Shown: one piece after another, positions 45,372 to 57,152 of the stretch
Position numbering within the stretch: the first letter of the stretch is position 1
How the letters are laid out: each line of letters begins with the position of its first letter
Assembly: GCA_030512335.1 (NCBI GenBank)
Contig: JAULSU010000006.1
Location: 2,976,001-3,040,000 of the forward strand
Length of the DNA: 64,000 nt
Direction: 5' to 3'
Source: Immersiella caudata
Taxonomy: Eukaryota; Ascomycota; Sordariomycetes; Sordariales; Lasiosphaeriaceae
Position numbers and translations under genes: made by a program
The notes under the pieces: model-generated
Database searches by the model: none
Told to the model about the DNA's origin: nothing
The model's input: only the letters and a program-made list of their open reading frames with translations

Positions 45372-46289
45372 CTACAAGTCTTCCCTGGTTTTATCAATCC
45401 CCCACGGCTCGCTCGTCAGGTTTGTCAGGCCAGCACTGTTCTCGCATGTATCCCGTCCGCTCAGCGGGCCCGGTGCCGGCACCTTGCCGGCCTTGCTCAC
45501 GTCCGTCACGCTCTCCTTGAGCGCTGTCAGCAGCGCCTTGGTTGTCTCAGGAGTCAGGTCCTCGTAGTAGTCGTCGTTGATTTGTACCATGGGGGCGTTG
45601 ACGCAGGCGCCAAGGCACTCGACTTCGATGAAAGTAAAGAGGCCGTCGGGGGTAGTCTCGCCTTGTTTGATGCCAAGCTCCTTTTTGATGGTCTTAACGA
45701 TGGCGTCAGAGCCGCAGCCGCCGAGTTGGCAAGGGGTCTACGGATTTGCGTTAGCGGTTTAGCAGGAAGGGAAAGAGAGAAGAAGGGAAGTACTGTTGTG
45801 CAGGCTTGGACGTGGAATTTGCCGACGGGGGTGCGGTTGTACATGGTGTAGAAGGAGGCGACCTCGTAGACGCGCATGGGGGGCATCTCAAGGATGCGCG
45901 CCACCTCGTTCATGACGCTGATGCTGGTGAAGCCGTGCTGCCGTTGGCCGAGGTCCAGAATGGGCATCACGGCGGCCTTCTTATACTGCGGAGGGTACCG
46001 CTTGAGGATCTCGGTGATAATAGCCTCATTAGCGGCTGTGAACTTGAAGGGAACGTCGGGGTTGTTGTCGGGGGTATTGCGGTGCTGCAGGAGGTCAGTT
46101 TAAGGGGTCACTAGTGATGAATTGGGTCCGGAGGAGACCAATTGGAGGGAGAAAACCCACCACCATGAGGGTGTCGCTTCGCCTTTGCGCGAAGAGCGAA
46201 AATGCGCGGTTCGGAGCCTGCGGCCGCGATGCCCGGCAGGCGGACCGGATTGCTGTCCGCATGAGGAACGGGGTCAACTTGCTCGCCAT
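45372..46289 (-). CDS. nuo24: NADH:ubiquinone oxidoreductase 24 kDa subunit (three exons)
   Basis: Exons in order are 46161-46289, 45794-46084 and 45372-45737, giving 261 residues. It is the NDUFV2/NuoE-type subunit of mitochondrial complex I, carrying the N1a 2Fe-2S cluster in the NADH module. A basic presequence ([21 protein letters not shown]) precedes [15 protein letters not shown]. Cluster ligands appear as [12 protein letters not shown] and [39 protein letters not shown] is the family core. The second intron starts with the less usual GTACTT. The gene is convergent with the kelch gene, which ends 283 bases away. Confidence 0.95.
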
Positions 46290-47796
46290 GGCTGCGGTTG
46301 TGGTCCGGCAATGGCGGAGGCAGTGGGCAGGCGTCGTCGGGCGTCGTCGGCGAGATGGCTACTTGTCGTTGACGGCCTCTCGACAACGTCGTCGCCTCGA
46401 AAAGCAAGAGCTCGGGCCTCTTGCCCAGCTCTGACAATTGGGGGCGATTGATTGGCTGGCTGCCGAGCTCGCTTTATTCGTTTAACCGAGCCTGCAAGCC
46501 ACAGCCGCAACTGGACAGGCGCACTTGGCTTCAACTGCATGCGAAGAGCCTCGTGCACTGCCTTCGCCAACAAAATGGTACACGTCGTCATGTCATTCCA
46601 CGTGCTTTGTTAACTCCCGAAGAAACCAAGCAATACAGCTTGGCAGCTTGGACTGATCTTCGGCAGTCTGCATTCTCAGTGTTTGCCCAGTCGGTCCCGC
46701 TGTCGCAACCCAGCAATTCAGCCTGCTGAGTGCCAAAATCCCTGACCAGCGTCAACACAGGGCTTCCCTTCTCGACCCATCCCTGCTCATCAGCGCACGC
46801 GGGCTCACCTCATCACGTCTCTTTTTCTTTGCTTGCATGTCTCTCTCTATTGCCTATTTATGGACGGCCGTCCTCCGAGTGATGCCCGGAGGGTCGCTTG
46901 CAAGCGATCGACAGGCTGTCGTGTCTACGTCGCCATGCTTCGTCTTTTGAAGATGGACGCATCCCGCCCACATCGCTCTTGACGAGGCGACGAAATCCGG
47001 GTTTTGCAATCCCATCAATCACGATGCTTTAACTTTGGCCTCGTTCAGGAAGGAGGGAGGTTGACGACGTCGGACATACACAACTTGCAATATACACCGA
47101 TGGCCTTTGCTCGGCCGTTAATGTGGGTTGCCAGGATCCGACAACATCATGACAGCTCCACCCAACGCGGTGTCGTTGCGTTGATTCGCCTGGCCGGCTT
47201 GGATGGACGGCTTTTCGTCTCTTTGATTGTCCCTTTTTGGACGGGAGCTCAGGTCATTCGCCCCCAGTCGTTTGTGGTTACCCCGTGACTGGACGGGATA
47301 GCCTAAAGTAAAGGCCTGAGGAGCGGGAGCGGCATTGAGATGCTGGCGAGCGCCAGCTCCCACCACCGCCCTGTTACATCTCCCGCAAGATGGGCGGCAA
47401 TCTAAAGCCCATTTTATCTGAATAGATTGCTAGGCTTTCGAGAAGTCCGGGGCCCCGCCTTTCAGCTACCGACCATGCAGCCACTATTCGGCCCCGACCC
47501 TCGCCCAACTCCATCACCAGTCCATTTGTCACATTGCCGCAAAGGAACAGGGAGGAGGCCATTTACAATATCTGTGCCGTCTTGTGTTGTCCGGGAATTG
47601 GGCGTTCGGTGCGTTCTCGGACGAACAGTTGGGTCTAGTGGTTGATGCAGACGCGTTGCCTCCCCCACGATATCCCTTTACAAGTGAGTGCACATATAAA
47701 TACGGCCTGTGGGCGCACCGCCATCAAACTGTGCGAGTCTCCTCAAGGCAATCTGATCCCACAGTCCATCTGAGCTGCTTTTGACTAAACGCCACC
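46290..47796. other. 1.5 kb divergent promoter region
   Basis: It separates the complex I subunit (-) and AA9 (+) genes. Open frames lack domains. A TATA box for the AA9 gene lies at 47695. Nothing else was recognised. Confidence 0.6.
47695..47702 (+). promoter_or_regulatory. TATA box of the AA9 gene
   Basis: TATAAATA lies 95 bases before the AA9 start codon, a normal distance for an inducible fungal secreted-enzyme gene with a short leader. Confidence 0.6.
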
Positions 47797-48649
47797 ATGA
47801 AGTTCTCTCTCGGCTCTCTTCTTGCCTGCGGGCTCGCCGTTGAGGCGCACTCGATCTTCCAGGTTGGTGATGCCCAACCTCCTGCCACCAGGATCACTCT
47901 AACCTCTGCTACAGAAAGTATCAGTCAACGGCAAGGATCAAGGTCAACTCACGGGCATCAGAGCCCCCAACAACAACAACCCCGTTCAAGATGTCAACAG
48001 CAACAACATGATTTGCGGGCAGTCTGGGTCAAAGTCCAACACGGTCATCAAGGTTGCAGGAGGTGACAGGATCGGAGCATACTGGGGTCATGTCATTGGC
48101 GGAGCGCAGTTCGCCAACGATGTGGATCACCCCATTGCTAAGAGCCACAAGGGGCCTGTGATGGCATATCTGGCAAAGGTAGACAACGCCGCCACCGCTG
48201 GCGTCAACGGACTGAAATGGTGGGTTCCTCTTTCTCGAAGACCATCCGAGATGTACCAGTACTGACAATAATCGAATAGGTTCAAGATCTGGCAAGACAC
48301 GTTCGACACCGGCAGCAAGGTATGGGGCGTGGACAATATGATCAAGAACCAGGGTTGGGTGTACTTCAACATCCCCACGTGCCTTGCTGGCGGCGACTAC
48401 CTCCTGCGCGTCGAGACCCTGGCTCTGCACTCGGCAAACAAGCCGAACCAGGCCCAGTTCTACCAGTCGTGCGCTCAGATTAGCCTTACAAGCTCAGGAA
48501 CCAAAATACCGACCGAGACAGTCAGCATCCCCGGTGCGTACAAGGCCAGCGACCCCGGTATCTCCGCCAACATCTATGGTCTTGCGGGTCAGCCCGACAA
48601 TGCCGGCCGGGCGTACCAGGCTCCTGGCCCGGCACCGATTACCTGCTAA
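47797..48649 (+). CDS. AA9 lytic polysaccharide monooxygenase (three exons)
   Basis: Exons 47797-47862, 47915-48219 and 48280-48649 join to 246 residues. A 17-residue signal peptide ends VEA, leaving His as the mature N-terminus, as required for the copper histidine brace. The second brace histidine fits H83 of the mature protein in AKSHKGPVMAYLAKV. The axial tyrosine fits QFYQSCAQISL. GDYLLRVETLALHSA is typical of the family. The secreted enzyme oxidatively cleaves cellulose or related glucans. No carbohydrate-binding module or linker follows, and the protein ends at PITC. The first intron donor GTTGGT is unusual. Confidence 0.93.
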
Positions 48650-50865
48650 GCGGGCCGGCGTCTGCTAGGGATAGGACTGCATATACCGCATGGACGGAAA
48701 CCCCCGGAAGGGAATTCTGGTGGTCAAGGAGTGCATTCTTCAAGTCACAGTCGAGCATCAGAGCGGGATTTTTGAACACGATACTTCGGGACGTTTCGGT
48801 CACATATTCATGGCCAGAACGAGACTTTTACTGTGCATATTCAGATTCAGATTATATATATCATGAGACCGGGCGCCAATCGCAATTTGATTCGGCCCAT
48901 CACTGGCTCGCACACCCCTGATTTTTGGCCCAGGCTCCGGGAGGAGAACGGGAACCCCGCCGCATGGAAGGCTCGGAAAAGCCGCATGTGGAGCTTGCTG
49001 CTGAGATGGGTTTGGCAAAGGAACCACAACAAATCTGTGCTTCAGCGGCCGGGTAGCGCCGGGGGAGACATGACTAAGGCCTACCAGCCGCAGGTAGTAA
49101 CTGGCGCTGGGTCAGTCAAGTCAGGAAGTCATTCAGCGTTTGTGCGGTTGAGCCGTGACGTCGCAATCTGAGTCCTAGGTATGGCGGCGAAAGCTGCCAA
49201 CTTAAACTGTCGCCAGGTCGCTACGGTAGGGTTATCTCCCGCCACCCGCCCAGCCTCGCCCAGCCCCTGCCCAGCTTTGATCGATGGTCGGCAGATGGAG
49301 AAATCGTCCAATGAGACCGCGCACAAACGGTCTGGTCGAAACGAAGGGTCCCTCAGCTTTGCGCAATTGAGCCAGAAACCCACACAAAAGTGACCCCAAG
49401 CCCCTACCAAGACAGGACGAGACTGCGACATCAGGCTTTGCATTCACTGTAATATCCGGGAGGGTTCCAGGAACTGCATGCTAGGGCGCGAGACGGGAGA
49501 GCAGCGCAAGGTATTTGCAGAGTCAAGAGCCACGCTGCGAGGTATCCTAAAGACGTACAGAATCCCCCGATACCTAGGTCAGCGGCGCATTGACGGGCGC
49601 CGCCTTGTCGTTATCCCAGCCTCCTGGTGCGTACGGCTCGTGGTCGCGTCTGTTAGACGTGAGCCAGCACCAGTCAAGCCCAGCTAGGCAGCGCAAGCGA
49701 AGAGAGGAGAAACCGTGGTTCGGTCGCCTTTTGGTGGTGCCGTGGAGCTTGGATCTCTTCTGTGCCCCACCAGAGCCGAGAAAGAAACTCATCACAGACC
49801 CCTCGGAGCATTTCCCAGGCGCCCATAAAGAAGAACCCTGTGTGTGAATTGAATTGTTCGGTCTTGTTTGCGGGTGTCAACCAGAGAAATCAAAGACTCG
49901 ACGTCCGGCTTGCCGCTTCCAGATAGGCCAGAACGGCGAGCAAAATCTCCCGCTCCACCTCGCCGCGCTTGTTGAGAGTTCCGGCCATTCCCGCCCGCGA
50001 TTGCAGGCGTAAAGTTTTGAGCGAAAGCGCGAGTCGATTGAGTCGTGCGCCTCACCTCATCACCGCATTCCCCACGAGTGCCCTGCCGTGCTTCTCGCCG
50101 TCCCAGATTGCGCATGGGCGGTGCATCGAAATTCGCGCATCGAAGCGGCCTTTGCCTTGAGCCCACCCCCTGTCACCCCGTCTTCCGGCGGCCAAGCTTT
50201 CTGTTTGTGCCGTCGCCAGCGTGGGCTCCACCAGCCGTTATTTTGTTTCCTTCGCTCCCACCCACTGTTTCGATCTGCCCTTCCTTTCCCCTCTTCTCTC
50301 TTCAACCTCACTCGACCCAAACATCGCCCTAGGCACAGGAGACTTGATTCGCCTGCCATCCTCAATTCTGTCTACCTCGTCTTGTGTTGTTCGCTCCTCA
50401 TCCAACGGTCCCGTCCGACACGATATCTCTCGAGAGTCATTTACACCGGAGCTCATCCACTGTTCGTACCTCCCGTCTCTCTCGAGGCTTATTCCACGCA
50501 AGGCGCGCCGTTCCACCTACAACCTCGCATCTGGGGATTTTGTAGGCCATCACGGTCCCCGCCAGCACTCCAATTGAGCGATTGTTGGATTGTCATTTTA
50601 CCTGAAACATCGAGGCCGAGTGGCTTTTCAATGGCGTTTCCCCGCGAGGTTCTTCAGCGGATGACGGACGCCAAGAGGCGAGTCGCGGCGCCGTGCAGCG
50701 ATTGAAGCCCCCAACGCCAAGCGACCAGCCACGCGAGCAAGCTGCCGCCCTCGAAGCTCCCACCAATTCAAACAACGCGCTCTGTGCAATTGCTCTTCGA
50801 GACACTCAAAAGCAGCTGCATTCTTTACTGACGCTCTCGTGCAGTACATAATACCCCAACTCAAA
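48650..50865. other. 2.2 kb intergenic region, no gene seen
   Basis: The stretch lies between the AA9 gene and a small membrane-protein gene, both on the plus strand. From about 50240 to 50480 it is C/T-rich, as in a long leader. No coding or RNA feature is supported. Confidence 0.55.
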
Positions 50866-51030
50866 ATGCCTGCCATCAGCCACGCCCTCGTCGCTCGCGA
50901 CAACTTCGCCTCCCGCGAACCCGGTGTTATGGTGGTGTTCTGCATTGTCGGCGTCGTCGGAGTTGGTCTCGTCGCGCTCTTCATCAGCAAAAAGATCTCG
51001 GCGCGCAGAGCCGCGAAGCAAACCCTCTAA
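50866..51030 (+). CDS. Small single-pass membrane protein, 54 residues
   Basis: ATG at 50866 in the context TCAAAATGCC starts a 54-residue frame, MPAISHALVARDNFASREPG, then one membrane segment VMVVFCIVGVVGVGLVALFI, then a basic tail SKKISARRAAK. No signal cleavage site is evident. The positive tail suggests an Nout-Ccytosol orientation. I do not recognise a named family. Clean amphipathic organisation, a good start context and a pyrimidine-rich upstream leader make it a likely real gene. It may act as a small regulator or assembly factor of a membrane complex, but that is not shown. Confidence 0.65.
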   Translation: MPAISHALVARDNFASREPGVMVVFCIVGVVGVGLVALFISKKISARRAAKQTL

Positions 51031-52017
51031 ACCGCAAATGCCGCAGTGCTTCGGCAATAGATGGGTGGAGGCTGGGATGCTGTAACGAATGATGATGGGG
51101 GGTGCGTGGGAGGTGATGAGGGACTACCGATGGACATCTTCGGCCATACCATTTGTCTGATCATGACTTTTTGGTGGAAGCGGCGACAAATTTGGGCGAT
51201 TTAAGCATGGTCGGTTCACACCAACACTTTGCTGCGGCGTTACACCCACATGTTTTCCCAGGGTTGGGATTCCATACATACAGTCTCGACGGAGATCCTG
51301 GGACAGAATCATCATTTAAAAGGCTGATCGAAAATCTACGAACCGCCAGGCGATAAATGGAAGCGCCTAGGTCTGGACATGGAAGGGCGCGTGGGTGACG
51401 ACTCAAGCCCAACGGTTCTCAAACGGCTTATTGCCTGACTATTCTTCCTCTTAATTCTATTGATACCTTACATTTTTCGCGTGCATCCGCCCAGTGACGT
51501 AGAGTTAAGGTTGTTTACTCAAGCACGGCAGTTTTAAGCTTCAAGCCCCTGTTGCTGATGGCTGGCGCCTTCTGTGAGCCGCATGCCAGTGGAGAAGGTG
51601 GTTTAACTGGAAACGGCCGAGTGGTGCAACGTCAATCGAGGAATTATTTACCGTTTCCTCTCCGATTGACCTCGAGGCAACGGCGAGGATGAAAAGAAGT
51701 CCACATCCGGGTTGCCTGAGTTGGCGACAAATTACCACTAGAGCTTGAGCCTGCAGTAGTTCCACTCCCTCGCCAATAGATGGATACAAGCTTGCATTTG
51801 TGCATTTTGGGGACGCTCTAATTCTGGAGTACCTGCAGAAGGTCCCAGGGCTCCCCTGTTTCTGTTCAGAGGGCGTGAGGGCGAGGAGGGATGATTCGTG
51901 ACGGGTGAGGAAAACAGGCGCCATCAACGAAGGACTTGCATGCTTTAGTCGGACATGGACAAATAGGTTGGCGAACTCAGGTCTGGTACTTTAGTAGCGC
52001 CGCAACATATTGGTGAG
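51031..52017. other. Convergent intergenic region, no gene seen
   Basis: It lies between the 3' ends of the small membrane-protein gene (+) and dCMP deaminase (-). Open frames are short and without domains. Confidence 0.6.
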
Positions 52018-53252
52018 TTAGTTGTACTGCTCTGCTTTCTCAAGTCGAATAAGCCCGCCTTCTGGCTGTATTCGATGTCAGTCAGTTCACACATTCGCTT
52101 CTTTGGGGTATGCCAAATCCAGACAGAAGAGAGCAAGTTATATGTGTACTCACCGGAACAAACTGCCTTAACCTAACACCGCCTTCCCTCAACACCGTCG
52201 CCGTCATGCTATCCATACTATACTCCTGACTATACACTACCTCGCTAATCCCCACCTGCACAATCTTGATGCTGCACGTCAAGCACGGACATGTGTCGCA
52301 GTACAGCACAGCCCCCTCCCTCAATCGCTCCCTCCCTGCTTCTAGGAGCGCGTTCTCCTCCGCGTGAAGACACAAGCACGTTGCTAGACCCTCACCCGAG
52401 CCTTGACCGGCGTTACACCGCCCGCAGCCGCCCTCGCCGCAGTTCAGCAATCCCCGGGGTGTCCCATTGTAACCGGTTGATATCACGCGGCGATCGCGGA
52501 CGACTACGCAGCCGACACGACGTTTCATGCAGTTGGAACGTTGTGCGGCGAGGGAGGCCAGGGACATGAAGTAGGCGTCCCAGGAGGGGCGGAGGCGGTC
52601 CGGGTTGAGGAGGTTGAGCTTGTCGAGGGTGATGTAGAGGGATTTGTCAGTGGCGGTGTTGAGGATGCGAACGGTGGCGCGGGACATGAGCGGGAGTTGG
52701 CCAGAAGTGGAATCGTAGAGGTGAGTGTCTGAGAAGGAGGCGAAGGCTTCGAGGGGGCAGGGGTTGTGTGGGAGGTTGTGGTAGGAGGGGTGGGAGGTGG
52801 AAGGGGTGGTGAGGAAGCGCTGGTAGCGCAGTAAAAGGGGGGCGTCGACGGAGACGAGAAGGAAGAAGGGGCGGCGGGCGTAGAGGTCGAGTATGGCGAG
52901 GGAGGGGATATCGTCGACTACCCAGCGTTCGCGCCAGTGAGTAGTGACGAAGTCGAGGAGGGCGGTGGCCGAGGCAAAGTGGTGACGGGAGGTTTCTAAG
53001 GGGATTTGTGAAGAGGGTGCCGAGGTGGCCGGTGCAGGGGTTTCATTGAGGGTGAGGCGGGTGAAGCCGTATTGCTGGACGAGGTAGTCGGCGACAGTCT
53101 CCTTGCCAGCGTAGGCACCTGTGTCTTATGTTAGTAAAAGGGTTCAGAAAGGTGGGGTGAGGTCGAGTGAGTGTAAGGTGAGATCCGGTGAGGGTAAAAT
53201 TATCGATTGGGCGGTGGATAGGGGTCTTACTGCCGCAGACACCAATGAACAT
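52018..53252 (-). CDS. DCD1: Deoxycytidylate deaminase (three exons)
   Basis: Exons in order are 53231-53252, 52154-53118 and 52018-52065, giving 344 residues. The enzyme deaminates dCMP to dUMP for dTMP synthesis. The N-terminal MFIGVCGS|AYAGKETVADYLVQQYGF resembles a nucleotide-kinase P-loop start seen in fungal dCMP deaminases. The C-terminal half has the zinc site: HAE in CLHAEENALLEA and PCLTC in CDTCPCLTCSIKIV, with RSNCMKRRVGCVVV before it. The last exon, PEGGLIRLEKAEQYN, is reached by splicing GTGAGT to ATACAG (88 bases). Without it the frame runs into unrelated sequence. Both terminal exons are very short and easily missed. Confidence 0.92.
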
Positions 53253-54066
53253 CTTGATACTGTGTCTCAGTGGTGTGGTGGTAATAATTTACCCTGAATT
53301 GGCAAATTCGGCAACACCACTCGGGCCGTGAACTTCTCGAGGTTCTCGGACAACGCGGTAAGGTTCTGAACCAAAACCCGACGCGTGCTGCAAGCAATTG
53401 ACGCGTCAAGCTCAAAGCCTCAGCCCGCGGAGAACTGCCGGAGTTTAGCCGGCGGGGCACCCCATCATCTGTTGCAGCCAGCTGACACCCGCTGTGGCTG
53501 CAAGGTAGTGCGGGGCACAGCTCCCATCCCACCACCACTGCCTCAAAGCTTCCAACCGCTCGAGAACCAGGTACCAGCCTGACCCGTGTCGCGGGACTGT
53601 TGCCTGGCTTACTTATTAGCTGATCACCAGTCTTCGGGTCACTCCCGTCCCTTTTCAAGACCTAGTGACACATCTCGGCCAGAATCCAGCTTGTTCTCAA
53701 GGTGATGAGCACCAGCTGACTGACTCTTCCTGGAACTTCCACTGCCCCGCAGTCGCTGCAGCTCCAGCTCTCTCAACACTGAACTCAAGTAAGCTTCAGC
53801 CAACAGTTGCTCACTCAACAACAAAGACTTCTTCGCCTGGTCCTTTCCTGTGCGATACCCCATTCGGTTCACAACTCTTGAAGTCGTGACCCTTTAGCGG
53901 AGACATTGCAACACCAGACTCATTGCCAGAAGCTCGTTCATCGCCGATACAGGAGCCAAGTGCCCCGCGACCGAGCAGCTCTCTGCAGCAAGCCACCCTC
54001 CAATCCAAGGCAGCTGAGTCGTTCGGTCGCGATCGCGACGCGACGGCCAACCACAACCACATCAAA
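53253..54066. other. Divergent promoter region, no gene seen
   Basis: It separates dCMP deaminase (-) and ATG7 (+) and should hold both promoters. No additional feature was recognised. Confidence 0.6.
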
Positions 54067-56315
54067 ATGCCTCCCCTACAGTTTGTACCGTGGGTTTCAG
54101 AGATTGAATTGCCGTTCTATTCAGCCCTGTTCTCCTCGAAGCTTGAACATGACAGACTGGACGACTCGGTGCGACCGGTGCTTGGTCTTTATGAGCCTCG
54201 CGCCCAGGCAGATGCTCAGGCGAGCAGCAGGATGCAGATTCTCGGAAGCGCATTGACCAGTGATCAGTGAGTTGCTGAAAGCGGCATGCATTGATGCTGC
54301 CGATGTTGTGTGAAGTGCTTTTGCTGACTCGTTGCAGTGTGCCCCTTGGCCTGACCCGTGCTGAAGGCTATATCAAGAATGTGAACACCATTGAGGAGTT
54401 CCGGACGTTTGACAAGACCACCCTGATAAGACAGGCCGGTCAACAGGTTTGTTCGATCTGGCCCTCTCAAAGTTCCCAAACTCACAATCGTGTGCAGATC
54501 TGGGACGCCATCCAAGATGGCACGATTTATTCCATCCCGTCGCTTCTTTCATCTTTCAAGGTGCTGTCATATGCCGACCTCAAGAAGTACAAGTTCACGT
54601 ACTGGTTCGCTTTCCCCGCGCTGCACTCCGAGCCGGGCTGGAAGCGCACTGGTCCGGTTGGAAAGATGACTTCAAAGGAGAGCACGGCCCTTGTCGAGGA
54701 AGTCGGAACATGGCGATATGCCGCCGACAACAGAGAGCATGGCTTCTTCCTGGCCAAGAAAATTCGCACCGAGGATACTAAGAGCCCCTTGGATGAGCAT
54801 TTCGCCGAGATAGGTTACCGGTGGGTTATTGGTTCGCTGAGGGATTTCGAGACTGGTTTCTTCAAGGATGTGCCCACCGAGGACCAGTACATTGCCTTTG
54901 TCGACCCGTCGAACTACTCCGAGAGCCCCTCCTGGCCTCTCAGAAATCTTCTCGTTCTCATCCGACACCGGTATCGCCTGAGAGAGACGCAGATTCTTTG
55001 CTACCGCGACACTCAACCCAGAAGGCATGAGGCGCGCAGCATCATCCTACCCGTGGCTATGGACAAGGTGGAGGATATGGAAATTACCGCAACACCCAAG
55101 GTCACCGGCTGGGAGAGAAACCACAAGAATGAGCTGAAGCCTCGTGCTGCTAACCTTGCAGAGTACATGGATCCGACTCACCTTGCTGACCAAGCCGTCG
55201 ATCTGAACTTGAAGCTCATGAAGTGGCGTTTGTCTCCGAACCTGGACCTCGACACGATTAAGAACACAAAGTGCCTTCTTCTTGGTGCTGGAACACTCGG
55301 AAGTTACGTTTCGCGTAACTTGATGGGCTGGGGTGTGCGCAAGATCACCTTCGTCGATTACGGTAACGTTTCGTTTTCGAATCCAGTTCGGCAGCCGCTG
55401 TTCGAGTTCAAGGACTGCCTTGACGGAGGAGAGTTAAAGGCGATCCAAGCGGCCAAAGCTCTGAAGTCGATTTATCCCGGAGTCGACGCTGAGGGCTATG
55501 CGATCTCCGTACCCATGCTAGGCCACCCAGTTCTGAACGAGAAAAAGACAGAGGAGGACTTTGCCAAACTGCAGGAACTTATCGATTCCCACGATGCAAT
55601 TTTCCTTCTTATGGACAGCCGCGAGTCGAGATGGTTGCCCACGGTGATGGGCAAGGCCAAAAACAAAATCGTGATGAACGCAGCGCTTGGGTTTGACACG
55701 TACGTTGTCATGCGGCACGGCGCCCCGCCAAAGGATGGCAGCGAGAATACGCTTGGTTGTTATTTCTGCAATGATGTTGTTGTTGCTGCTGATGTAAATC
55801 TTTTCCCGTTCAGACTTGCTCGTTGCTGCGCTTCTAACAATTTGCAGTCGATGAAGGATCAAACCCTTGACCAGCAGTGCACCGTTACGCGCCCCGGCGT
55901 CGCAGCCATCGCCTCCGCTCTTCTCGTTGAGCTCCTCGCCAGCGTCCTCCAGCACCCGGAGAAGCAGCACGCACCGGCACCGATCCCTTCCGCTAACTCT
56001 AGTTACGAACGCAGCCCACCCGACCATGCCCTAGGCATCGTCCCGCACCAGATTCGTGGCTTTCTCTCTACCTTCCAGAACATGGTGATCCGGGGCCAGT
56101 CATACCCCCAGTGCAGCGCATGCAGTGAGCCGATCGTCTCCGCATACAAGACCAACGGCTGGGCTTTCGTCAAGCAAGCTCTGAACAGCCGGGACTATGT
56201 CGCCGAGCTCAGCGGCTTGGCAGAGGTCCAGCGACTTGCGGAAGCAGCAGCGGCCGAGGTGGAGTGGAGCGAGGAGGAGGGAATGGAAGAGGAGGGCGAA
56301 GGCGTTATGATTTAG
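54067..56315 (+). CDS. ATG7: Autophagy E1-like activating enzyme Atg7 (four exons)
   Basis: Exons 54067-54266, 54338-54446, 54498-55793 and 55848-56315 join to 690 residues. Atg7 activates Atg8 and Atg12 by adenylation and thioester formation. Features in order are the N-terminal domain ([31 protein letters not shown]), the nucleotide loop [19 protein letters not shown], the zinc cysteines CYFCND and CSACSEP, and the catalytic cysteine in [12 protein letters not shown]. Introns 2 (51 bases, GTTTGT to GTGCAG) and 3 (54 bases, GTAAAT through CTAAC to TTGCAG) have no stop and keep frame. They are removed because [11 protein letters not shown] and [12 protein letters not shown] then fit the family. 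The acidic C-terminus ends GEGVMI. Confidence 0.95.
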
Positions 56316-56836
56316 ACTCCATGCGCGGAGTCTAGGAGTTTTGGCCTCATAGCATGGAAATGAGGCGTGATTGGAACCTGGGAAGGTCTATTTTTTTTGA
56401 GGCGGGGGCGTCGAGAGGTCAATTCTGATCCTGGAGAGGCCTGGATTGCACTCGGAAAGGCCTATTTTGGGCAATGGAAGGCCTCTGGGATAAATAAAGA
56501 GGGCTTAAAATAGCTCGATACCCTTTGAACGGGATTTGAAACGCCTTTTCAGTTGTGAATGGGGCGTTTGTTAGTTTCTATGTAGGCATACAAATCTTGA
56601 TGATACCCTCTCTCGTGTAGTTCTCAGGGGTCGGTTGGCGCCAAGACAACCCAACTGCCAAGGCCACAGCGGGGCCAGAAAATAGCGGTCAGCTCCGGCA
56701 ATACTTTTTCCATTGCCCAGATCAATCCAGGCGCCCCTCCAAAATTAGTATTTCTCCTCCTTCCCAGACCAAACCATCACCGCACCCGCCTAATTTTCCT
56801 TCGTTTCCCCACCTCGCGCAAGCGAAAGAAAGGAGA
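56316..56836. repeat. AGGCCT-rich 3' region of ATG7
   Basis: Between ATG7 and the UPF0390-like gene are repeated GAGGC/AAGGCCTATTTTGG-like units (for example at about 56384-56402, 56437-56443, 56457-56469 and 56478-56484), resembling the elements after and inside the CCCH gene. TAAATAAA at 56491 could serve as a poly(A) signal. No gene is seen. Confidence 0.4.
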
Positions 56837-57119
56837 ATGGCCCAAGGCGCGGGCAAAAAAACCGGCAAAGCCCAACCCGGGGCTCACCAAGTCGGGGCCC
56901 AAGGCCAAAAAAGGCGGCGGCATCATGAAACCTCAGAAAGCGAAGAGCAAGACAAACGCCGACAAATTGACCAAGAAGTACACGGCCGGCATGGTCGCTA
57001 AGACAGAACAAATGCTCGGCGCGCGGGCGGGACATCTCGAACTTATTGGCAAGGGAAGGAAGAAGGCTGTTGCGGACGGGGACAAGATCCAGAAGGGAGG
57101 AACCCGGAAGTTTGGTTGA
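56837..57119 (+). CDS. UPF0390/DUF2462 small basic protein, interrupted by a one-base shift at an A7 run
   Basis: ATG at 56837 starts MAQGAGKK in one frame, but the conserved body KSGPKAKKGG, KLTKKYTAGMVAKTEQML and RAGHLELIGKGRKKA is in another frame and ends at the stop 57117-57119. The switch coincides with seven A at 56855-56861. Six A would give one continuous frame of about 93 residues, the usual family size, beginning MAQGAGKKPAKPNPGLTK. The family (human relative C19orf53) is Lys-rich, probably nucleolar, with no proven function. As written, only a 64-residue product from an internal ATG (56925) is open. A sequencing or assembly error, a real frameshift or slippage are all possible. 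Confidence 0.7.
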
Positions 57120-57152
57120 TTACGGAGAGGGCTGGAGCGGGGAGAAGGGGCA

